In this document: piece after piece, positions 41,301 to 53,300 of the stretch
How positions within the stretch are numbered: position 1 is the first letter of the stretch
How the letters are laid out: every line of letters starts with the position of its first letter
Source: Manihot esculenta
Taxonomy: Eukaryota > Streptophyta > Magnoliopsida > Malpighiales > Euphorbiaceae
Direction: 5' to 3'
DNA length: 64,000 nucleotides
NCBI RefSeq assembly: GCF_001659605.2
Contig: NC_035167.2
Location: 2,666,001-2,730,000, forward strand
The notes under the pieces: generated by a model
Told to the model about the DNA's origin: nothing
The model's database searches: none
Seen by the model: only the letters and a program-made list of their open reading frames with translations
Translations under genes and position numbers: made by a program

Positions 41301-44300
41301 AGGAGAGTGTCTTATGACTTTGTTATGAGAGAGAGGAAAGCTTTATCAAGTTTTGTTCCTGTTAGCATTAAGTCTAAAGACCTCCCAATCACCACAGGTT
41401 CTTCCAACAAATTGCCAACTTCAGCTCTTACAAATTACGGTTAATTCTAGGTGAGACATTAATAATAAGTACAAACTTTGCTGTTACTTGTTAGTGGCCT
41501 AAATCTACAGTAGTGTTGCTACTATTACCATAATAAAAACATTGGAATTAACTGAAACAGAGATAATTTTAGTTCCCACATAAACCTAAAAAGCATTGCC
41601 AGGGAATTATGAAAGCATAACAAGCCATAAAATTGGTAAGAGAGGTTTAGCCAATATGAACGAGAAAAACATTTCTTAAAAATAACAAAATAAAAAAGCA
41701 AGAATACATTAAAGGAAGAAAATCTCCAGATAATTTACTGTCTGCAAAATTAATGCATAGTTTGCCATATACAGAATCCAAATAGTAAACCATATCTATA
41801 AAAAATTCCAGTAAGTTGTAAAATCTAAAAGCCCAACACAACTCACTCTTCCCCAAATCATTCTTTATCTGTAAAATGCCAATTTTCAACTGAAACTGTA
41901 TCTTGTAAAACAAGCCATAATCCATTGTCCAAGGAAGGATGAACAAGAAAAAACTGAGATATATGATTTTAGGTTGCAAGTATTAGAAACACCTTAATCC
42001 AAAGTCTTAAACTATCTTCTATATTCTCAAATGCCATCAGACGGCTGTCAGCTGCACAAACAGCAATATCATCACGTTCCATGAAAGCAATTGGTCTTGC
42101 ACCAGGCTTCAACTCCCTTATAAAGAACTCATTGAATGTCTGCATGTAGAAACATTACAAATGAACAATCTATTAGAGTTCAGCTCACTAACGGTAACCA
42201 CTCTTTGGCATTAAAATTATGAATTCTCAGGTTAAAGTGATCCAAATGAAATACTCCAAATTATATGGAGTCCAAATCCCAGTGTTATCAAGGTGAGAGA
42301 CAACACTAAGACGATCAAATCCCCTATTGCATTAGGCGAGAGGCGAAAAGACATCTTTTTAGAAAAGGCAACAAAGCCAAAATTTTGATATATATTTTAA
42401 ATATACGTATATATGCATATAAACACTTCAATGAACACCTATATTTAAAGGAAAAAATACATGTTCAAATGAAATATATATATTATTTGCAGCAATAGAA
42501 GAAGAGAGAATTTTTTTCAAAAGAAGGGAAAAGAAAAAGAGGATTTGCTGCTGTGCCAGGTCCAGCAAAGAGAGAAGAGAGGATGAGAAAGTAAGGAAAA
42601 AAAGGAGGAGAGGAGATAAAAATTAAAAAAAAGAAGACATGCAACTATGCAAGTACAATAGGGAGAGAAAAGAGGAGAAAGAAGAAGAGAAAGGAGGAGA
42701 GACAAACCTGATTGATGGTATTAGGAGTAAGAAAGAGTAAGAAATTTGCATTTTTTAGTTGCTGCAGAAGTGTTGTATGCTGTTTGAAAGAGAAGGAGAG
42801 AGACTAGAATTTCTCTTTTGTTGTTCAAAAGTTTTTTTTTTTTTTTTTCAAAAAAAGGCCTAGCTTCGATGAGGCATCACATCTGGTGCCTTAGTGGACT
42901 GAGGCGTCACCTTTGTGCTGGCGCCTCACCTCGCCTCTCGCCTTTTTTCACCTTAAACAACACTGGTGATCCTTGGCTTCCCAAGGATTTGGTTCAGCGC
43001 TTTAGTCAGGGTCAAGTTTGTTCATAAACATAGTAATTACCTAAGCTATCAACATAATATCCATTTGAGGTGCCAAATTTCTACATCAATAATTTATGCT
43101 ACAGCAAATCAACATACTGAATATCATTCAAGGATTATTGATGTCTCAAAGATAACTGAAGTCTATAAGCAATCAAGATCTGCATTGCGGTCGACAGATT
43201 CTTATACTAGAGGACAATGTACACCAAATGGATTCAGTCATTGTCCAAAAAAATAAAGAAGAATAAGCAATAAAAAATTTCTACAAATCAAGCCAACACA
43301 ATGCAAAAGGAAGAGAATAGATCTGTGCACATGAAGATTTCAATATATATTTGTTTACCTTAAAAGATTCCAAAGGATACTTGAGTTCAACCAAATTGAT
43401 TTGATCCTACAACACCATAACCAAATATCACCACCTTAATGAAGGGCGTACTTTAGATGACATGAATAGAAAATATAATCCCATATCTAATAAAACATTG
43501 AAGTAGCCAAGGATAATGAAACATTATGACATGTAAACAGAGATGAATGCCATAGCATGGATATTAAAGTGTTACCATGAGTAAAACATCATTACCTCCA
43601 AGGTTTGTCCTTTTGGTTGGGATTAGGGAAAACATGAAGAGAATCTATATCCACCTCCACATGGTACTATTGGAGGTTAAGGTTCCAAAATTAACCAGCT
43701 GTTAGGCAATCATCTTCTAGTCAGTCTCGGTTTCTAAGTTTTCTCTTGGTATTTAACTGTTCATTAAAATGAAGTGCCAAAGGTTTCATATCCTAAATCC
43801 CAGTACACTATAGCTCCTAAAAGGGATGGAGCATGGTTTTAAATCGTGGTCGCAGCCACGGTTGCGGTCGCGAGTAATGAAAACAGGCGTAATGGCAGTA
43901 GTAATGTAACGGTAACGGTATCGGTCTGGCGCTACGCAAATTTTTCAAATCAATTTACAAAATTCATAAAATGAAATGATATTGATTAGATTTAATTCAA
44001 AACAATGTGCACAAATGCATAATAAATATAAACATATTAAATACAAATTATTTAATTTAAGTTAAATAATAAGAAAAACCAATACAATCTTTATAGATCA
44101 AGTAAACTAATAGCTCAAAATACAATTTTAACAAAAAACTAATACTTTAATCTACAAAATGTTTTTTTTTTAAAAAAAGGAAAAATACAGCAACTAAAAA
44201 CTAAAATACAGAAAATTTAACTAATCTTTTAGAAGAAATAAACTTGGAAATGCAGTAGTTTATATTGAATCTAAAGCTTATATGAGAAATATACAGGGAA

Positions 44301-47300
44301 AATTGGAATATGAAAGAAAAAGGAAAGAGAAAACTTGAAAAATATTGCCTTTGAAACTGCTGAAAAGTGTGGAAGCTGATAAAAATGAGAATATGGGTAG
44401 AAGAGGAAGGATATAAAAGAATTTCAATCATTAATTTTTCAAAACCATGGGATGGAGAGTTGTCCTTGTGAAAAATGAGCCATAAAGGTTTCTAAGAGAA
44501 AGAAAACCTCCTTTGTTCATAAAGAACTGGCCTACGACTCCATTTTTGTAGTAGGCAACGATATTTTGATAGAACTTGTGTTATTTACATCCTTTGACTG
44601 GGCTACAGCTCCACTGTATAGCAGGCAACAATATTTCATCAGAACTTGTTATACCTCATTGTGATCTTCTTATTTGCAGTTGCGTTGGACTCTTTTGATG
44701 CCTTCTAATAAAATTTTCTTTCTTCATAACAAAATTACAAAAAGTAGAATGAAAACATAGAAAAAATATGATAAACCCAAAAACTTGACATAAAGAAACT
44801 CATGTGAAGAACATGAACCCTTCTAATAAAATTTTCTTAATAACAACAAAAAGTAGAATGAAAAAATAGAAATAACATGACAAACCCGAAAACCTGACAT
44901 AAAGATACTCATGTTAAGAGCAAGAACACAATAATACAGTGAAAAAGATGATACAAGAAAGTTCTAGACTTAAGCTCAAGAGTCACAATAGAATACTCTA
45001 CGTGTTAAAACAGCCAGCAATATTCCTTACATCAGATTCCACTACGCATATGCAAAAAGGAAAAGCTCCCATGCCTCATGATCCTTCCATCAACACCAAG
45101 CACCCCATGGACCATGCTACAAGATCCTCTCACCCACCCCACCCCAGCCTCCGTGGTGCAACTCCACTCAACTTCCTATCAACTTAAATTTTTAACCACC
45201 ATCCTAAGCATAAACCAAACTATGAAAAGCAAAGATGAAAAATAAGGAACCAAATTATATCCCAGGAAACTGAACAATTTAGTAGAGATTATCATCTTTT
45301 TCCTTATCTCTCTTACAGGACAAAAACTCATCATCTCCTTTTTACAGTATCAGAAAAGACAATGCATCATACTTGAGCATTATAGCAGATACAAAATGCA
45401 AATGAACATCATATTTCAAACCTCAGCTTAGAGCACTCCTTTGTGGTAAATCAACCAAGAGAACAAAAAATCAAGAGTATCAATTTATTAGATAAGCTAT
45501 TTTTCTGTACCTTCAAGAAAAATAAGAATCAGCATGCAATCAATCATAGAATGAATAACTAGCTCCTGCATATCATTTTGTATCATTACCTTGGATGAAT
45601 TTAAAAGAACAGAAACTCATCTGGTCTGGTGAAGGCTGAAAAATGATCCCAGCTTACCCCATGACACAAGCACACTAGATACTCTTCAAAGTTTTTTTCT
45701 ATTTAAACTAAACAGCCATGACATATAAATGAAGTCAATTTTACTACAGTCAGATTATTTACTTGTTAGCCAAGAATGTAATACCTTAAAAAATTCAACA
45801 AATTTGGGAATGTCATTCGCAGACTCGGCAGAATTCATTTTCCTTCCCTGCTTCTCAGAAATGCTAATCAAGAGTTCTTTGGCACCTGCATCCAAATTAT
45901 CAATCATAAATTGCAGGACTGCAATTAAGAGAAGTATACATCCACAATTCTCATGTTGATGTTGAACTTTTCAAGTGTTTAGAACCATATTTTTGGATCG
46001 TGACAAAGATGTATGATGTATGATACCAGAATTATTACAAGGAGGATTGGTGCAAGGGATAAGTAAACATGTTCCTGGAAAGGTGTGTACCGCTGACAAG
46101 GAAAGATAGGAGAGAATGCTTTTGGGGGACTCAAGGGTGATCTTGCAGGAAAAACTTGTACCTTTGTCTATAAGTTGAAGTCCTATCTTTGATTGGTAAA
46201 TTGCTCTCATTGACATTACAATCTTTCCATCAATTAACTCCTCCACTAGTCTTTTTGTTCTCCGATCAAATACCTAAAGCAACAAGCTATTAGCTAATTA
46301 TGAGCATTAGATATAAGTGCCACATGGAAAAAAAAAGGAACTTAACAGAATAAAAAATGCCTGATATTCTATGCAAATGTATTAGACACAGAAGGATTTA
46401 AATGGAAATTTCAATTTTCAAGTGCTTACCAATTTTAGCAACTTAAAGATTTTGTCCTATGGGATCGGCATCTAAACTTCAGTCAGGCTTTTGTTGCTTT
46501 ATAAGTTAAGTCACCAGGTTAGATCAGTAGTAGTTCTGAATTTCACATTAAAGCATAGCTGTTCTACCATGTAATAAAAAATGAATTTTAATGGAATTAA
46601 GAAGAATCATATTTGTTTTTCATTTTTAACCTAAAATCTTAATATTTTATGCCAATTAGCAATTATGGCCTGAATCACAGTAGCAGCCAATTCCAATGTA
46701 GCCCAAACTTAATAAGAGTTTGCAATTGTGATCAAATGGATATTCAAGGATGCACCCTTTTGGCCACAATTGCAACTCATAATCAAAAGATCAAACAAGA
46801 ATTTGCTATTTTTACATTAAAATTGTCTCAAATTTTTTTTAGAAAAAAAATGTTCAAAGCTTATGACTTTTAGGTGGTTAGTCCCTATTTACTTGACTGT
46901 AATTTTGCCTTCTGGAGTTACTTAGGAATTTTTCTATTTAAAATTTCAAGTCCTAACATCAATTATTGTAGAGGCATATCATGTGCCAAAGACCTGATCT
47001 CTAATCCTGTTATGTCCCTGTTATTTTTTTTTCTTCATAATATATATATATATATATATATATAACCTAAACCTACAAGCAATACTGCTAGAAATTCCCA
47101 ATCATTTTAACTCCTTTACTAGTCTCAATCACTTGGAAGGAGTCAACTCTCTGTTCCCTGATAATAAGAAAGTCAAAATTGACCCTGTTAATTCTATCCC
47201 CAGTAATATGAGAATTTTTTGTTTGGTTTATCTTGTTACTTATAAATTAACAGGGTACATAGTGAGAATGGAAAGGGATAGACCTAAGCTAACATGGAAG

Positions 47301-50300
47301 AAAGTTGTATCAAAGGATTTACAAGTCTTGAATATCAATGCAACATGGTATCTAATAGAGTTGAATGGCGAGAAAATGACCCATATAGCCAACCCTAAAA
47401 ATTTTGGGATTAAGGCTTAGTTGTCGTCATTGTTATTGTTGTTGCTACCCTATTATAAACATCTATTGAAGAATTCCATTGTGATTGTAAGATCTATGAC
47501 CAATTCCCATAAAAGATATAACTATTCGTTAACCGTTAAATTTAGGTTAGGTCTAACTCGCTCTAAAAGCTAGGTGAAGGGCCTCTTTAAAGGGCCATTA
47601 TCCTTATCCTGAACTGATGTAGGATTCAACACATCCCTGAAACACCTAGAACTTCAATGGAGCGTGAAATAATTAAAGGAGGTCCAACAGATGAGCAGGC
47701 TCTGAACCTCTGATACTACGAACAATTTTAGGACAAATTTTCGGTGTAAATTTCAATTGTATTGAGCTTTACAAGTTTTGGGTATTTATATACAAAAAAT
47801 CAACCTAATTAGGAATATTTGCAACATGGTAGTGAATAAATCCCTACAATCAAGCCTAATTAGAATCCAAAGAATCTGCTCATTTAGTAGCTAATACCTT
47901 CCTAATTAGCAAGATTTGTACTGGTCAACATTAACTCATGTACAAACTACAAATCATGGGAAGAAGAGAGAGAGAGAGAGAGAGAGAGAACATGCATCTC
48001 CATCACTAGGCAATAACCCTCCTCTTATCCACAAAAACAAAATGGGAAAACCAAACCCCCATCATTTTCAAATCATATCATTCTCCAGTAGCAGAACTTC
48101 TTAAGAGAGAAATTCCAAAAACTTATAGAACATGATAGTTACAATAGGAGCAACAGAAAGATGATTATGTTAAATTCAATGATTTGCTCATTTGATAATG
48201 TTAAAAGTGCTTGGAAAAGAAGGGGTCAAAGCACTAAAAACAAATTGATAGAAAGCACTTGGTGGCTTAAAACTCGCCATTACTACCACATAAAAAGAAA
48301 TTACTGGATAGCTAAATACTCAACTAACTTATCTTTTATCACCATTATCAGCAAACATCAAAGTTAAGCTTCACAAGAACAAAATATCAAAGTCTAACTG
48401 CTGCCAGAAGCCAGATAGAAACATAAAGGGAGAGATACAAAAAAAGGATGCAGCAAAAATAATACCAGAATATGTGAAGCACTGGACCCAAAGTTCAAAC
48501 CAACATCATAAGTCGAGAAGTGTGCCCATTCACTCAGTTTAAACATCCATCTAAGAAAAAATAGTTCTGATAAGCATCTAAATAATGCTAAACTAATATA
48601 ATACCAACGATTACAAGACGAGGAGTTACAATTCTAAGGCTCAACATAACAAAGTTCTCACCCATATGAAGCCTGTTTATCAGTCAGAAATCCTCCAGTC
48701 ATAATTTGGTTTCCAGTCCCTTCATCGAAACAGAGACTTAAATGGACAACTGTGCTTAGCCTATCAGAAACTTCAAGAATCTCACCACAAACAGGGCAGC
48801 AAGTAATAAGAGGCTCTCTGCAATTGCAAGAAACAAACATTAAGGGTACGCTAAGACACATGTAGGAATGTAATCACATGCTATTCAAAAGTTTTTAGGA
48901 AAAGATGAAAGCATGTTTCTTAGTTGCCCAATGACAAGTGCCTGAAGGGAAAAAAAAAAAAAAGAAAAAGGAGAAAAGAATGTGAGCCTGATATGAATAA
49001 CAAAGGCCTTCACTAAACATATTCAATGGACAGGCCAAGAATATTCAATTGATATCAAGATAACAAAATGAAACCCTATTCTGGTGGCTGAGCCACATTG
49101 CAAATAACTGTTGTTAATAGAGCTCTAAGAACAACCTATTAGAAAGAGAATAATCACCATTTTTAAAAAAAGGCCTTTCAGGTTGGTAAACAAGGTGGAA
49201 GGAGTTCAATATCAATACAGCTTCTACATACCACCAGGTGACAAATAAAGCAGAAAATGCAACAGATTAAGAATGATTTTCACATTGTACAATTATCACA
49301 AGGTACATTGAGATATGCATGTCACATACATGAAAAACTAAACAATAAAAAGAAAAAGGAATCTTTTCCAGGGAAGGGGAAGAGGAACACTTCACAACCC
49401 TCTCTCAACCATTCCCATGGCAAGAAGAGAAAGAAACATGATTTACAGAGTCATCTTGTAGAGGTAACACATCAATGCATATATGCAGTAGATAGTAATT
49501 CATGATATTCTTAATTCAAGCTCACAGCCTCTGAATATAAAAGTTGGTTACTTTTCTTGTTGAATAGCAAGAAGGTCAGCTAATTCATCCATGCTCACAA
49601 CTCCATCCCCATTCTTGTCAGCAGCTTTAAAAAGCTCCTCTTTCTAGTAGACAAGGTAAACATAATGCTAAGACAATGAATATCTAGAAAATACTCCAAA
49701 ATAAAGCATATAAGATAATTTTTAGTCCAGATAACTTTCTAGGCTTACTCCCAAAACCCAAATTTGTTGTATTCAAAGTTGAAACACATGCAAAAGCAAA
49801 ATTGAAAGTAGAGAAATTCCATTAACAATTTCCAAAGCCTGAATATTCAAATATATTTGGAAGTTACTGTTAAGATATACCCTTGATTGTTCCTTGATTC
49901 ACTGCTGTAATAGGCTATAATCATGCATGTAATTATGTAATAGGATCTTCTATAATCATGTAAGCTTCCTTCTTTGTATTTGTACTATAAATCCTTATCA
50001 AGCTTGAGAGAATAATCAAGCTTTCAGTTCACAAATCCTCTCTTCTTCTATATTCTAACAGCTACAAAATCTACAATTTTGAAATTCACATCCTAAACCC
50101 AAATCCAGGTCTCCAAAGTAACACAAATGGCTAATATGCCTATAATTTCAGAGAAAATTTTGTGAAATATTTATAAAGAGTTCAAATGAAAGTATATAAG
50201 GTCAAACCTTCTTAGCTGCCACTTGATTGCCAAAAGCTTTAATTAAATCAGAGAACTCTGAGAATGAAAGCTGTCCATCTCCATTGTAATCCTATGCATT

Positions 50301-53300
50301 GTACCGGGGTTCAGAAATAGAGAAGTAAAAAGTCATAACAGATTCATGAAATATGTGTACATTGCGATGAAATATATTTCCTTGTCAATGAAAAGATATA
50401 AGAGAATAAAATGAACTTCTTCCAAGATTTAATCATAAATATAAACTAAAAGAAAAATAATACGCTTTATTAAAGTCTATCCATATTTTGGTGAACACTG
50501 AACCGCATGCAATATATACAGCGCAAAATAATTATTAAAGTAACTGCCCCATTAGGTTGACCTATAAAAACATCTTCATAAATGAGGATAACTTTTGAGT
50601 TATGAACTGTAATGGACCTAACGAATTAAAGTATAAAACATCTAGCAGAATTAGTAAGCACATTCAGTTATATGAACACATCAAAAGGATGTAGATTTCC
50701 AACTGATAGAAAAGGATGAACAATATGGTTTGTTCCTGACCCCAATACCTTCCTCCCCTCTCTCCCCAATTTTTGATTCATGTCTCACTATAGTTGTTAC
50801 TTTAAAGCAGAAACATTTCTAGAAAAGCTTATCAATAACGACAATAGAGGTTAAGAAGAGCAGCAGTTTATGTTACACAGTCACGATGTGAGTTATGACA
50901 GCAAAGCAATATAGATGTAGCACCACTTTCCATAGCCAATTAGAAATATAATTGTACACATAAATCATACCACGATTGACAAGATGCGTCTAGCAAATCG
51001 TTTCTCCGTTTCAATTGGATCCTGCCAATATTTTTAGATAATGTTAAAAGTAATATCAATTTCCAACATCCATACAAGTTATAAGTTGCATATTGCACAC
51101 CTCAACAGAACAGGAAACAGAAATTTTGCCAACAACAATGCCAGATGAAGGATCAAAAAGTTCAAAGACCTCAACATCAGAATCCGAATCCTGAAAACAA
51201 AAATAAATACATAAAAAGAAAAGGAAAAACATAAACTAAAGAAGAGAGAGAGAGAGAGAGAGAGAGTACATAAACAGTTCTATATATGCCATATCCAGAA
51301 GACATGCAGTCATCAATATGATAATCCTGATTTTCTCCAGTCAAAAATAAACAGCTCAAGGTATAATGCCATGCATGATGCCAACAGCTATAAATAAAAA
51401 AGGAAAGAACAAGCATGATTATTACCACATGCAATATAATGTCAACAAATGATGAGTAGAACCATGCTAGCCCATGTCAAATGACAACTAGAAAAGAGAA
51501 CTTGCAAGTAATGGTGCCATATGAATTACCTTGGGCCTATTTTTACTAGCTAAAAGTCTTTACATAGTAAAATTCACAATAAATTTCAAGCACTTAGACA
51601 AGTAATTAAAAGATTTATTCAAAAGCACAATTATTCTCCATTTTGCTTCGTGTTTCAACAAATTCTTCACAAACTTCAAAGATTAATATGTTCATTTTGA
51701 TAGACATAAGAAAAATAACGCTAAATTTTAAAGCTGATATATTCTTTTTGAGGATTTTTATTGGAAATGGAACAAGAAAAAGAGAAGAAAAATGAATGAA
51801 GTCCCATTAATGTAAGAAAACCAGATTTCTCAACAGATGAAAAAAATACATATCCACATACTTATATTGAGAAGTGATTTAATGGTCAAGCAGCTTACTC
51901 GTGATAGAAATTCAAGTAGATCGATCTCACAATAGCCTATGAGATTGTTCTTTGATATCCTATTAGTCTGCACATGGGAACTTTGATGAAGTAAACAATA
52001 ATCAAGAAATTCTACATCACCACATTTCTATGAGAGCAACTCAGAAACCAACGGGAATAATTTAAATCAAAGATCAATTATGCAATTAATTCTACAGAAT
52101 GAGATGGTATTGATATTTAAGTATTTAAGTTAACGTAGGAAATTTAATTTACAGTACACTTCTACAATATTCTGTTGAGTGGTGTCCATTGCATAGTTTT
52201 TCATTATGCAAATATATAGACATGTAGTAAATTTTTCGCCTTTTAAGAACAGCAAATATTTTCCAAAGTTAAACAGTGAAGAACTTGGTATTTGGTGATA
52301 GGGGAGGATTTTGTAATTAACGGGTTTCATAAGCATAAGACCTATGACTAAAGAAGTAAAATCAAATGAGATTAAATTAAAAACTGGCAAATCATATCCT
52401 ACTGCATATGTTATTTTATGGATGATTTATAGTGCATGGCTTTTTAGTACTTGCTTGAACATGGTTTTAAATAACATAACTGGAAATAATGTACAGAAAT
52501 CAGACTAAATCAGCTGCCAATTCTGTGAAATTAGTTTAAAAAACTTTTAGCTGATTCAGTTATAAATACTGGAATCAGAAACAGTGTAATGGTATTGGTT
52601 GAATCAGTATGAAACAGTTGATATTTAAAACCATGGAGTGGAATCTCCCATATTTTGAAACATTCATTACAATGTTGAAGCAGTTTGGCACCAAGGAGTA
52701 GTTGCAAATTTGCATCAAATCCAATACTTTATTTTTGTAGTTTTCTAAATGAAACATTTCATCATCAAAAGGTTCTATTAAATGATTCCAAAATAGATGC
52801 CCTCCGTCGCCAAAAGTAATCATGCCTGTTCCAGAAAGCACTAAAAAGGGCAAAAATACTAGGCCTCTTCATCCATTAACACTCACTTATGTGAAATTAA
52901 CATTGGACCCACAATCATAACATAACATTATCTCTTAATCAAATCAATTTTATGAAGCTATTATGGAACAACATATAATCCAATTAGCCAATGGCTTACC
53001 TCAAATACTGAGATCCTAGCAACATGAGGCCCATTCTTTTCCAAAAGAAGCTTCTTCTCCTGTGCAAGAAATAAGAGAGCTACTTTCAAACATGCAACAC
53101 AATCACTAAAATCTCCGCAGTTTATTAATTCATTGACAATACATTACTTGTATCTTCGAAAAGGTTGCTGATTAACACACTAAAGGAGAAGTTAAGAGAT
53201 TGAATGGAAAGACAAATTTTGAAAAAAATATCTTTCTCATGCCATAAAGAAAAAACCATCAAGAAAACGTGAAATTAATTTTTAATTCATCAAGATTATA

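Noticed and set aside
42280..42966. Target-site duplication for the 690-bp TIR element
   Set aside because: Several alignments of the flanks were tried (for example CCAAATCC against GTGATCCT) and none gave a convincing repeat, so the superfamily was left open.
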